Positions 44,339 to 53,047 of a stretch of DNA of 58,181 bases are shown here, piece by piece. Both the position numbers and the translations under genes were made by a program. The DNA comes from Candidatus Tityobacter terrigena (GTDB taxonomy: Bacteria; Vulcanimicrobiota; Vulcanimicrobiia; Vulcanimicrobiales; Vulcanimicrobiaceae). The stretch covers positions 103,939 to 162,119 of the forward strand of contig PMHO01000045.1 of assembly GCA_003156715.1 (NCBI GenBank), written 5' to 3'. Position 1 is the stretch's first letter, and each line of letters opens with the position of its first letter. Under the pieces are notes generated by a model. That model did no database searches, had not been told where the DNA came from, and saw nothing but the letters and a program-made list of their open reading frames with translations.

Positions 44339-47109
44339 CCGGAGGATCTCAGCCAGGGCCCGTACTGCTTCTGGTGCGCCTTGGCCGTTCCGATGGACTT
44401 CATCGGATCGAGTTCGACCACGGATCCGGTGTCCAAGTCGATACCACCCAGGAAACTGATCTTTTCCCTGTAGTGAGTCATCCGCACGTCGCTCAAGTCG
44501 ATATCGACCTTATCTCGATCGTTTTTGAGCAACCGCGTCAGCCCGGAGAAGAAAAGCGACCGCTTCTCGAGGTCCGTATCACCATAGTTATAGATTTGCG
44601 AGAGAAAGCCGTAGACACGAACGAACTCGGCTACGTTCTTCTTGAAGATTTCCGCCCTTTGGATCTCCTCGGAATCGTTTTCTTCCGCGGCTTTGGACGC
44701 CCACGCTCGATAACGATCGACGACAGGATCCAGCACGGCCTTAAGGAGCCCTTGGCTCTTCTCTCCACTCTTGGCTTCTTTCGCCTTTGCAAGCGCTGCG
44801 AAGTAGCGATCGACCTCATCGGCGGTATAAATACCGGAATTGTCCAACTTCGATTGCAGGTCGTGGATGATGTCCGGATCCGTCACGCCACTAAGCGCGG
44901 CAACTTTGTAATACGGTCTGAATGCAGCGAGAATGTCTTCAGGTTTGTTCGCGAAGTCCAGGATGTATGTCTTGTCCTTCTTGAACCCGTCGCGTTCGTA
45001 CGTCCGATTCAGACGCGACAGCGTCTGGACGGCCGCGATGTTGGCCAGCTTCTTATCGACGTACACCGCAACGAGCAGCGGCTGATCGAATCCGGTCTGA
45101 AACTTCTCTGCGACGATCAATAGCTGGTAAGCATTTCCACCGAATGCCTCGTCGATAGCCTCGCCTTTGAGTTGGTTCATCCCGTTTTCGGTGTAGGTTT
45201 CTGTGACGCCATCTATCTCGTCCATGACCTCTCCCGAAAACGCCGCGAGCGTCGCGAGGTTGTAGCCTTTCCTCTTGATGTATTTGTCCATGGCGAGCTT
45301 ATAGCGGACTGCCGCCTTGCGGCTCGAACACACAACCATCGCCTTCGCGCGCCTGTTTAGAAGCGGCTCGACGGTGTCGCGGAAGTGCTCGACGATGACC
45401 TCGACCTTTTGCTCGATGTTGTAGGGATGCAGCCTGGCGTAGTTCTTGATGACCCTCGCGGCATCGCTTTTTGGGACGACCAATTCTCCGGCTTTATCGG
45501 TGATGGTGGCGAGACGATAAGCGACGTCGTACGTCGTGTAGTTCTGGAGGATGTCGAGAATGAAGCCTTCCTCGATCGCCTGCTGCATCGTGTAGACGTG
45601 GAAGGGCGCAGGCTTACCGTTCGCGTTCGGTCGCCCGAAGAGTTCCATCGTTTTGGGCTTCGGGGTCGCGGTGAAGGCGAAGTAACTGATGTTCTTCGCG
45701 CCTGCGCGCTTCGCCATCTGCGCCAGCAGTGCGTCTTCGGCCGAGACCGCCTCTCCCTCATCATCAGGGGCCGTATCGGTGATGCCGAGGGCCTCGCGGA
45801 GCTTCCGGGCGGCTTCGCCAGTCTGTGACGAGTGCGCCTCATCCGCTATTACCGCAAACGAGCGCCCCGTGACGTCCGGCAACTCCGAGATGGCGTCTAG
45901 CGCGAACGGGAAGGTTTGGATCGTGACGATGATGATCGGTGTCTTGTTCTTGAGGGCGGCGCCGAGCTGAGCGGACTTCGAGCCCTCCTTGGTGATGCGC
46001 TGGACGACTCCGGCTTTGTGCTCGAATTGCGAGATGGTGGCTTGTAACTGGTTGTCGAGGACCTGTCGGTCCGTAACGACAATGATCGAGTCGAAGACCT
46101 TCTTGTCGGCGACGCTGTGGGCGCTTGAGAGCTGGTGCGCCAGCCACATGATCGTGTTCGATTTGCCAGACCCGGCCGAGTGCTGCACCAGGTACTTGTT
46201 GCCCGCACCTTCGGCTTTGGCGGCGGAAATAAGGCTCCGGACAGCGTCCCACTGATGGTAGCGCGGGAAGATGATGTTCTCGTTGTGCTGCTTCGTCCCA
46301 TCGACGGTTCTTGTCGTCTTTTCGAGATGGATGAACTTCTCTAGGATTTCGAGCCAGGCGTCGCGCTGGAGGACGCGCTCCCATAGGTAGGCCGTCCGGT
46401 GGCCGTGCGGGTTAGGCGGGTTGCCGGCAGCGCCGTCGTTGCCCAAATTGAAGGGCAGATAGACGGTTTTCGGTCCGGCAAGCCGGGTCGTCATCCGAAC
46501 CTCGTCAGTACTGACCGCAAAATGAACGAGGGCGCCGCGCTTAAAGGTGAGCAGCGGCTCAGGCGTGCCGGTTGTAGCATCAATGGGAAGCCGGTCGAAC
46601 CGGTACTGCTTGGCGGCGTCGTCAATGCACTGCGTGAAGTCCGTCTTCAGTTCAATCGTGGCGATCGGAATTCCATTGACAAAAAGGACCAGGTCGATGC
46701 TCTTCTCGTCGAATTGAGAATAGTGAACCTGGCGGACGACGCGGCAGCGGGCCTTGCTATACTTTTCGAGCGTCTGAGGGTTCAGGCCGTGACCGGGCTT
46801 GAACGCGCACATCTCGAACCGCGCGTTGAGCCGCTTGAATCCGCGTCGGAGAACCGCGAGCGGGCCCTCTTCCTGCAACGCCTTCGCTAGGCGCTCAAGG
46901 ATGATCGAATCGTTTGAGCCGTTGTTGCCGGCGGCAATCTTGTCGTACTCGTTTGGTTGAGTGTCGTGAATCCAGCCGATGACATCTTCAGGATACAGGC
47001 CAAGCTTTCGATCGTACTTCGCGGGGTCGCCTTCGATCCAGCCACCATTTGCGACGAGATAGCCGACGATTTCCGACTCAAAGACCGCCTCTCTGTGGAT
47101 AGCAGACAC
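44335..47109 (-). CDS. hsdR: Type I restriction enzyme R subunit (nuclease and translocase part)
   Basis: This 924-residue protein has the N-terminal PD-(D/E)XK nuclease (D139, E153-x-K155, Gln160 in ATIELKTDFTQ) and the SF2 translocase (SAGSGKSNTIMWLAHQL, IADEAHSSQTGEAA, SYFAFTATPKPKTMELF, YQLLIVAEKFQTGFDQP). The chain ends abruptly with QKQYGPWLRSSG instead of entering the HsdM-binding helical domain, which lies in another frame at 44006-44338. One lost base near 44350 explains this. With HsdM and HsdS it would cut DNA lacking methylation at the target site. The GTG start overlaps the hsdS stop by one base. Confidence 0.9.
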   Translation of the reverse strand: MSAIHREAVFESEIVGYLVANGGWIEGDPAKYDRKLGLYPEDVIGWIHDTQPNEYDKIAAGNNGSNDSIILERLAKALQEEGPLAVLRRGFKRLNARFEMCAFKPGHGLNPQTLEKYSKARCRVVRQVHYSQFDEKSIDLVLFVNGIPIATIELKTDFTQCIDDAAKQYRFDRLPIDATTGTPEPLLTFKRGALVHFAVSTDEVRMTTRLAGPKTVYLPFNLGNDGAAGNPPNPHGHRTAYLWERVLQRDAWLEILEKFIHLEKTTRTVDGTKQHNENIIFPRYHQWDAVRSLISAAKAEGAGNKYLVQHSAGSGKSNTIMWLAHQLSSAHSVADKKVFDSIIVVTDRQVLDNQLQATISQFEHKAGVVQRITKEGSKSAQLGAALKNKTPIIIVTIQTFPFALDAISELPDVTGRSFAVIADEAHSSQTGEAARKLREALGITDTAPDDEGEAVSAEDALLAQMAKRAGAKNISYFAFTATPKPKTMELFGRPNANGKPAPFHVYTMQQAIEEGFILDILQNYTTYDVAYRLATITDKAGELVVPKSDAARVIKNYARLHPYNIEQKVEVIVEHFRDTVEPLLNRRAKAMVVCSSRKAAVRYKLAMDKYIKRKGYNLATLAAFSGEVMDEIDGVTETYTENGMNQLKGEAIDEAFGGNAYQLLIVAEKFQTGFDQPLLVAVYVDKKLANIAAVQTLSRLNRTYERDGFKKDKTYILDFANKPEDILAAFRPYYKVAALSGVTDPDIIHDLQSKLDNSGIYTADEVDRYFAALAKAKEAKSGEKSQGLLKAVLDPVVDRYRAWASKAAEENDSEEIQRAEIFKKNVAEFVRVYGFLSQIYNYGDTDLEKRSLFFSGLTRLLKNDRDKVDIDLSDVRMTHYREKISFLGGIDLDTGSVVELDPMKSIGTAKAHQKQYGPWLRSSG

Positions 47110-48407
47110 TAGGAGCCGACCTTAATTCGCGGCTGCGTAGCCTCGTTCGCTCGAATGTTTATCTGACCCGTAACAGCTGCCGCGATCAGAGCCGAGCGAC
47201 GTTCCCGCACAAGTGCAATCGCGCGGCGCGTTGTATCAATAGCTGTGTCAAGGCGTCCACATTGTTCGTTCAGGGCGTCTACAATGCTCCGTTGTTCAGT
47301 AAGTGGCGGGAGGCACACCGATAGGGATCCGGCAGCGCCAACGTTGAAGTGCTGTTGCAAAGCACCACCTGATTCTAAAGCATACTGAATCTTTGCAGCG
47401 TTTGAGTTCAGATAATATGCAAGGAATTCCGAACTAGCATTCGGTGATCGGCGGGCGATGATAAGGTCAATACAGTTTGCGTTGTCAAACCGCCCATCCA
47501 CGACCGCACACGTGCCAGGGCGCCCGGTGCGCACGATCACGAGGTCGCCACTTCGGATTTGAGACTTTCGGTGCAGCACGTTGCTTTCGGGGCTAATGTA
47601 GACGAGATTTTCTGCGCTGATATTGCGTTCCGAAATGTTCAGCGAACGCAAGCAGGGCACACCTTCGGCAACATAATAGGCGGCCGGTGTAACAACAATG
47701 CCAACTGTTATCCCTCTGACCGCGTGCTTCAACGGCGTAAGGACCCAATGCCTAGGAATTGTCCCGATCCAATCGGTGCCAGTTTCTTTCGTCGGAGCGC
47801 TCGGATCAAATCCCTTCGTGACGGCCTGCGTGATTAGCGCGACGCGCTTTTCTTCAAGCAGTTGGATGAGGCGCTCGTACTTCGCAACTAGGCCATCGGC
47901 CTGGGCTGTCTCGCGGTCAAGGAAATTCACGATAATCTGTTGAGTGTCGATCGGTGGTACGCCGAGGGATAGGTCCTTGACTCTCGCTGCGCTGAAATTC
48001 TGTATAGTCGATTGGATAACACGGCTATTTACTTGGTGCCAATAGTCGTATGATTCAGTCCAATATGCTGCAAACTCCGGCAGCAGTCTTTCGTTCACGG
48101 AAACCTTTACCAAATAGCCAGCGAAGCAATGTTCATGCGCAATGTCTCGGTGCAGGTAGGCTTTCCCAAAGGTCGCACCCACGGCGGAGATGAGGATGTC
48201 CCCATTTCTCAAAGGTGCTTCCCTAGCGATCTCGGGAGGCAAAGACGCGACTGTGTCAGTGCGGAGTGTTCTCGGTCCAGCAATATCGGTGATGCGGACG
48301 TATCTCGGCCAGTCCGCAACTCCATCTTGAGCCGACTCCCCGACTCCATTTCTGATCGGCTCCTTACTGAGATGACGGAGCCGCATCCGAGGCCAAGGAA
48401 AGGTCAC
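47109..48407 (-). CDS. hsdS: Type I restriction-modification specificity subunit
   Basis: This 432-residue protein has two target-recognition domains (residues about 5-140 and 205-360), each followed by a conserved helix (LLEEKRVALITQAVTKGFDP and LVRERRSALIAAAVTGQINI). It chooses the DNA sequence methylated by HsdM and guarded by HsdR; the sequence cannot be predicted. The block TDWIGTIPRHWVLTPLKHA opens the second half. The start is GTG, overlapping the hsdM stop by 4 bases. Confidence 0.92.
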   Translation of the reverse strand: MTFPWPRMRLRHLSKEPIRNGVGESAQDGVADWPRYVRITDIAGPRTLRTDTVASLPPEIAREAPLRNGDILISAVGATFGKAYLHRDIAHEHCFAGYLVKVSVNERLLPEFAAYWTESYDYWHQVNSRVIQSTIQNFSAARVKDLSLGVPPIDTQQIIVNFLDRETAQADGLVAKYERLIQLLEEKRVALITQAVTKGFDPSAPTKETGTDWIGTIPRHWVLTPLKHAVRGITVGIVVTPAAYYVAEGVPCLRSLNISERNISAENLVYISPESNVLHRKSQIRSGDLVIVRTGRPGTCAVVDGRFDNANCIDLIIARRSPNASSEFLAYYLNSNAAKIQYALESGGALQQHFNVGAAGSLSVCLPPLTEQRSIVDALNEQCGRLDTAIDTTRRAIALVRERRSALIAAAVTGQINIRANEATQPRIKVGS

Positions 48408-50635
48408 GCCGTGACCTCGCTAAGCATTGCCACAATCTGACTCGTAACCGTGCCTAGGTCCGTATCGATCGTGTCGAGTGACCGCGGCGGAACATAATTG
48501 TAAAAGTATCGTGTGAACGGCACTTCGTAGCCGACGCGCGTCTTCTCATGATCGACCCAAGCGCCTGCGAGAAAAGGCTTTACCTCCCGGGCGAAGTAAG
48601 CGTCGACGTCTTCATCCAGCGGGACGTTCTCGGTGTCGCGCAAGTCTGGGTCTGGCTGAGGTTTGCCCTTTGGTCCGAGGCAGACCGCAGCGTTGTCGTC
48701 ACGCTCTGAAAGAGTCTGCCAAACCACCTTGTATTGCACGGCGGAAAGCGACACGGCAGCCTTTTTGAGTGCCGCGTCAAGGGCTTTGAGAAACGCCGGA
48801 CGATCTGTAAAGACCTTCGCCGGATCGATCGCGATCAGTGCGTGCTTCAGTTTCTGGAGCTGTAGATCGTTCTTCGTCAGCGATTTCTCGGCGTCCAGGC
48901 GCGCGAGTCGCTCCGGGCCGGCCTGGAAGTTGAGGCGTAGCGGACGTTCCACAACAATGGTCCGGTAGCCGAAGGCATTGTTCGACAGCACTTTTGAGAA
49001 ATCACTGTCCTCGAACTCGCCGTAGATGCGCACAATGGTCGCGATGTCGTGCTCGTCCATAAAGCGTCGCTTGCTGCCCAGGCTCTTTGACATTTTCTTC
49101 CAGAACGACGTCGCGTCGAGAAGCTGAACCTTCCCCCGCCGCTCCGCGGTCTTCTTGTTCGTGAGGATCCAAATGTACGTCGCGATGCCGGTGTTGTAGA
49201 ACATTTCGGTCGGTAAGCCGACGATCGCTTCGACGAGATCATTCTCGAAGAGGTATTTCCGGATCTCCGACTCCCCCGAGCCCGCACCGCCGCTGAAGAG
49301 CGGCGAGCCGTTCATGACGATACCGATCCGGCTGCCGCTTGGGTTCTTGTCGGGCGGCTGCATCTTCGAGACGAGGTGCATCAGAAAGAGCATCTGGCCA
49401 TCGCTGATGCGCGGGAGCCCAGGACCGAAGCGGCCCTTAGAACCACGCTTCTGGTGCTCGTCTTCAACCGTCCCCTGGATCTTCTTCCAGTCGACACCGT
49501 ATGGTGGATTCGAGAGCATCCAGTCGAATTTTTTGTCGGAGAACTTGTCGTCGGAAAGCGTGTTCCCCTGGATGACGTTGTTCACGTTCTGGCCCTTGAT
49601 AAGCATGTCGGCTTTGCAGACGGCGTACGATTCATCATTGAGCTCTTGGGCATAGGCCGTCACTTTGGCGTTGGTATTGTACGCCTTGATGCGGTCCTCG
49701 GCGACGGAGAGCATGCCGCCGGTTCCGGCTGTAGGGTCATAGATGCTGCGCAGCGGGGCCGTATTCGTGAGCAGGTCGGTGTCACCGGCCAACAACAGGT
49801 CCACCGCGAGTCGGATTGCATCCCGTGGCGTGTAGTGCTCACCAGCCGTTTCGTTGGAAAGTTCGGCGAACCGGCGGATGAGATTCTCGAAGGTATCGCC
49901 CATTTCTGAGTTCGAGACGACGTTCGGATGGAGGTCTACCGCGACGAACTCTTTGAGCACCTTGTAGAGCAAGTTCTTTTCGTCGAGCTCGGCAATACGC
50001 GCATCGAACTTATAGCGCTCAAAGATGTCTCTGACGTTCGGACTGAAGCCATCGATATAGCCTCCGAGATTCGCTCGCACGTGGCTCGGATCGTTGAGGA
50101 CCGTCGTGAGCGTCAACGCAGAAGCGTTATAGAACTTGAAGCCGGCGGCTTTCTCCAAAGCGATCTTCTGGTCAAGTCGCAGGTTGTCGAGATCGCGCAT
50201 GCCCTTCTTCGCGGCAACGACGGCAGCTTTCGTCTTTTCGAGCACGCTATCAAGACGCCGAAGAACGGTGAAGGGGAGGACAAAGGAGCCGTAGTCGGCA
50301 GGTTTCACGTCGCCGCGCAGGAGTTCGGCAATCGACCAAACTAGCGAAACAGTGCGTGCGGGTTTGGGTGGGAGCTTACCGTTTGTTTCCCCGACGAGCT
50401 TTGACGCAGTTGAGGTAGTACTCGTGGAATAGACTCCACGCTCGACCCGCGTGATTTCATTTGCTCGCACCATGCGCGAGAGAACTTGGTCGACAAGCTC
50501 TCTTGAAGCGCCTATCGGCGCCGCCTGGAGCACATCGGACACGGAGAAGGTTTCTGATTCGCGCGATGCCTTCAAGACTTCGTTGCGAAGCTGCTCGGAT
50601 AGATCGCCCCATTGCGGTTCGGCCAGTTCTGGCAT
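48404..50635 (-). CDS. hsdM: Type I DNA methyltransferase subunit with fused N-terminal winged helix
   Basis: This 743-residue protein has the HsdM helical N-domain (VWSIAELLRGDVKPADYGSF), AdoMet site DPTAGTGGML and the catalytic NPPYG motif of N6-adenine methylases. A further C-terminal helical part contains KLKHALIAIDPAKVF. Ahead of the usual start is an extra 80-residue domain (SVSDVLQAAPIGASRELVDQ, EITRVERGVYST). Its RxxxGxY ending resembles the winged helix of the AbiEi antitoxin next door (RLTRVAQGLYRF). This domain may let HsdM control its own promoter. An inverted repeat lies 52 bases upstream of the ATG. Confidence 0.9.
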   Translation of the reverse strand: MPELAEPQWGDLSEQLRNEVLKASRESETFSVSDVLQAAPIGASRELVDQVLSRMVRANEITRVERGVYSTSTTSTASKLVGETNGKLPPKPARTVSLVWSIAELLRGDVKPADYGSFVLPFTVLRRLDSVLEKTKAAVVAAKKGMRDLDNLRLDQKIALEKAAGFKFYNASALTLTTVLNDPSHVRANLGGYIDGFSPNVRDIFERYKFDARIAELDEKNLLYKVLKEFVAVDLHPNVVSNSEMGDTFENLIRRFAELSNETAGEHYTPRDAIRLAVDLLLAGDTDLLTNTAPLRSIYDPTAGTGGMLSVAEDRIKAYNTNAKVTAYAQELNDESYAVCKADMLIKGQNVNNVIQGNTLSDDKFSDKKFDWMLSNPPYGVDWKKIQGTVEDEHQKRGSKGRFGPGLPRISDGQMLFLMHLVSKMQPPDKNPSGSRIGIVMNGSPLFSGGAGSGESEIRKYLFENDLVEAIVGLPTEMFYNTGIATYIWILTNKKTAERRGKVQLLDATSFWKKMSKSLGSKRRFMDEHDIATIVRIYGEFEDSDFSKVLSNNAFGYRTIVVERPLRLNFQAGPERLARLDAEKSLTKNDLQLQKLKHALIAIDPAKVFTDRPAFLKALDAALKKAAVSLSAVQYKVVWQTLSERDDNAAVCLGPKGKPQPDPDLRDTENVPLDEDVDAYFAREVKPFLAGAWVDHEKTRVGYEVPFTRYFYNYVPPRSLDTIDTDLGTVTSQIVAMLSEVTA

Positions 50636-50686
50636 CGTTGTGTCACTTTCGTATTAGGCTGCGTTAGCCGTAATGATATTGCAAGA

Positions 50687-50714
50687 TTCTGACAAATGTC
50701 AAGAATTGTCAGAA
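50687..50714. promoter_or_regulatory. Inverted repeat in the divergent hsdM/abiEi promoter region
   Basis: Perfect 8-base arms TTCTGACA and TGTCAGAA are 12 bases apart in an AT-rich stretch. A nested TGACA/TGTC pair lies inside. It is placed to control hsdM and is a candidate site for the winged helix fused to HsdM. Confidence 0.55.
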
Positions 50715-50789
50715 ACATTTTAGGCGAATGCTGTTGGGCGCTGAGCAGATCTACGCGCCTCGGTGCGGGGCGCCCGGTTGGGCAAGTAC

Positions 50790-50806
50790 TATAGCAAAAT
50801 GCTATA
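50790..50806. promoter_or_regulatory. Inverted repeat in the abiE promoter
   Basis: TATAGCA-AAA-TGCTATA is a perfect 7-base repeat ending 8 bases before the abiEi start. AbiEi antitoxins are known to bind inverted repeats in their own promoter, so this is the likely operator. Confidence 0.6.
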
Positions 50807-50814
50807 CTTTTCGC

Positions 50815-51399
50815 ATGGCCAAAATCGAGGATACGCTTCGCGAACTGGCTGCGGAGCAAGAAGGCTTCTTTACCGCCCGGGCGGCGGAGGAGGCCGGCGT
50901 TCCCCGCGTCCTCGTTGTCCAACTCGCCCATCGAGGCCGCCTAACACGGGTCGCACAGGGCCTATACCGATTCCAAAACTGGCCTACGACGCGCCTTCAG
51001 CAATATCACGAAGCCGTGCTCTGGCCGAGGGCTCACCGCGAGCTCGAATACGCCTTGGTCTCCCACGATTCCGCGCTTGAATTGCATAACGTTACAAACC
51101 TCAATCCCGGCGTCATTCACGTCACGGTTCCGCCGAAAACGCGCATCTCACGCCAGCGGCCGGTCTGGCTCCTACTTCATTTTGCGAATGTCGCCGAGGC
51201 TGACCGAGCTTGGGAGCAGGGCGTTCCGATCGTCAGTTTGCCGCGAGCGATCGAGGATATCGGGCCCCTGCACGGCGCTGATGTAGTTCACCGAGCCGTA
51301 AGCGAAGCCCGTGAAAGGCACCTCCTACGGGAGGACGAGTTGCAGCGCCTTGTCGACACGTTCGGTAGCGAGGTATTGGAGCCATACCATGCCGACTAG
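50815..51399 (+). CDS. abiEi: Type IV toxin-antitoxin system AbiEi family antitoxin
   Basis: This 194-residue protein has an N-terminal winged helix (TLRELAAEQEGFFTARAAEE, LAHRGRLTRVAQGLYRFQNW) and the C-terminal antitoxin domain (HRELEYALVSHDSALELHNV, GVPIVSLPRAIEDIGP). AbiEi represses the abiE promoter and counteracts the AbiEii toxin without binding it. ATG 50815 is used, since the frame's upstream start (50728) would cover the operator. Its stop lies 11 bases inside the toxin gene, a normal abiE layout. Confidence 0.88.
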   Translation: MAKIEDTLRELAAEQEGFFTARAAEEAGVPRVLVVQLAHRGRLTRVAQGLYRFQNWPTTRLQQYHEAVLWPRAHRELEYALVSHDSALELHNVTNLNPGVIHVTVPPKTRISRQRPVWLLLHFANVAEADRAWEQGVPIVSLPRAIEDIGPLHGADVVHRAVSEARERHLLREDELQRLVDTFGSEVLEPYHAD

Positions 51400-52228
51400 C
51401 CAGAGCGAGCGGCGCCGTGCACTCGAACGACGGATTACCAACGTCGCCAAGGAGCAAGGCACGACCGCCGCCCGATTGCGCCGGCTCGTCGGATTTTCGG
51501 TGTTGTGCGAGACGCTTTCTGAGGCGGCAGCTCGCGGCGTTATTCCATTCTTCTTCGTTAAGGGCGGTGTCGCGATTGAGTTGCGACTCGGGCTGCTTGC
51601 ACGAGCTACACGGGATCTCGATATCGGTCTCTGCGCGTCGCCAGCTGAGCTCCTTCCCTTTTTCGATGCAGCCCTCGACGTCGGTTTCGGAGACTTTCGT
51701 CTACGTCGGCGAGGTGAGGCGCGGATGTTGGGCAATGGCGCGCTCGCCCTAGAGATCGCTATCGAATATCTCGGCCGCCCGTGGGCAACCGTTGACGTTG
51801 ACCTCTCCCCGGCAAATGCTGACATGGAGACGGACTCCGTACAGCCCATCGCCCTCGCGGAGCTCGGGCTCGAATCGCCGCGCTCTGTGCCCTGTCTGGC
51901 AGTTCCGGCGCAGATCGCGCAAAAGATTCATGCGCTCACCGAGCCCGAGCCCCGTGGCCGTCCGAATCCTCGTGCCCGCGACGTGCTCGACGTCCTTCTC
52001 CTGGCGGAGCGCGCGGAGGTCGATCTCGCAGCGGTCCGGGCTGCCTGTGAAGGTATCTTCGCCGAACGGGCCGCTCACACGTGGCCAGTCTCTTCGTTTG
52101 CCTTTCCGCCCGGCTGGCGCGGGATATTGGCTGAGCTTGCACGCGAGGTGCGCTATGATACGGACGACGTTGTCGTTATCGAGCAGCGCTTCAACTCGTA
52201 CCTGGCGAGGCTCATCGAGGCGGGCTGA
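51389..52228 (+). CDS. abiEii: AbiEii-family nucleotidyltransferase toxin
   Basis: This 279-residue protein has the DUF1814/AbiEii fold. FFFVKGGVAIELRLGLLARA followed by TRDLDIGL carries the nucleotide-binding KGG and the catalytic D-x-D. PAQIAQKIHALTEPEPRGRP and RARDVLDVLLLAERAEV form the rest of the core. These toxins add nucleotides to tRNA or another target and block translation, causing abortive infection. ATG 51389 overlaps abiEi by 11 bases. Confidence 0.88.
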   Translation: MPTSQSERRRALERRITNVAKEQGTTAARLRRLVGFSVLCETLSEAAARGVIPFFFVKGGVAIELRLGLLARATRDLDIGLCASPAELLPFFDAALDVGFGDFRLRRRGEARMLGNGALALEIAIEYLGRPWATVDVDLSPANADMETDSVQPIALAELGLESPRSVPCLAVPAQIAQKIHALTEPEPRGRPNPRARDVLDVLLLAERAEVDLAAVRAACEGIFAERAAHTWPVSSFAFPPGWRGILAELAREVRYDTDDVVVIEQRFNSYLARLIEAG

Positions 52229-52768
52229 GCGGGCCGGCAGGCCCGCGACCCGGCCCCCAAACTGGTTGGACGGACGAGGCCCGAAGGCGTTGTACGTACA
52301 ACCACCGGCTTGCGTCTTGAAAACCCTTCGGTCGGCGTTAAGCTCAAACTACGGCAGTAAACGTTCGCGCGCAGGGGAGTAACGTGGCGGCGCAAAGCCG
52401 GAGCATCGCCGCGCAATGTCAGTGAACGCGAGACGTTACGCGCCTGTCATGCCCCAGATACTCGCCTGGATCACGATCGGATGCTCGCCGGCAACGGCAC
52501 CGCCGCCTCGTCGCGAACGCAACCGTTGCGAGAATGTATTGCAAAATGTAATGTGCCGGCAGCGACCGCCGCATCTCGATAGCATCGTAAATGCGCGGAG
52601 CCGGAGTCATTGCGACATACGGCCGAGTCCAGGGTTTGCGCGTAAGAGCCGAGCGCAGCGAGCCCTGGATGCGGCCGCTAAAATGACGCTAGCCGGCTCC
52701 GTGCATCTCTATTTCGTTTGCGGTATAATTGACGTGCGAAGTCACGCTTGACTTTCGAACGCATTATT
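52229..52768. other. Intergenic region, 540 bp, with a 14-bp palindrome
   Basis: No convincing gene was found between the AbiEii toxin and the excisionase. A perfect palindrome GTTGTACGTACAAC lies at 52289-52302, possibly a regulator site. The 3' part should hold the excisionase/integrase promoter. A conserved non-coding attP arm region might be here, but no clear repeat was seen. Confidence 0.4.
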
Positions 52769-53047
52769 ATGCGGGCAAAATCCGCTCTGAAGGTTCTGCT
52801 GCGGAGCGGTTTGCATTTTGAGGGGACCACCATCAACGAAGACGGACGTTTACGCGATGCGCGGGATGTGCTAAGCGTGCGCGACGTGCAGCGCATCCTC
52901 GGCATCGGGCGCAACGCGACGTACGAGCTAATCGCCTCGGGCCGGTTACCGTCGGTGCGTGTTACTCCGCGTCGAATCATCGTCACGAGGGCGTCGCTCG
53001 AAGCATTCCTCGGATTGCCGTCGAATCGTCCCGCCAACCAGCAATGA
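52769..53047 (+). CDS. Excisionase-type helix-turn-helix protein
   Basis: About 92 residues are encoded (TTG 52748 is an alternative start). The core LSVRDVQRILGIGRNATYEL followed by IASGRLPSVRVTPRRIIVTR is the helix-turn-helix of excisionase/MerR-like (HTH_17) proteins. Its TGA overlaps the integrase ATG (ATGA). It probably directs excision of island B or regulates the integrase. Confidence 0.8.
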   Translation: MRAKSALKVLLRSGLHFEGTTINEDGRLRDARDVLSVRDVQRILGIGRNATYELIASGRLPSVRVTPRRIIVTRASLEAFLGLPSNRPANQQ

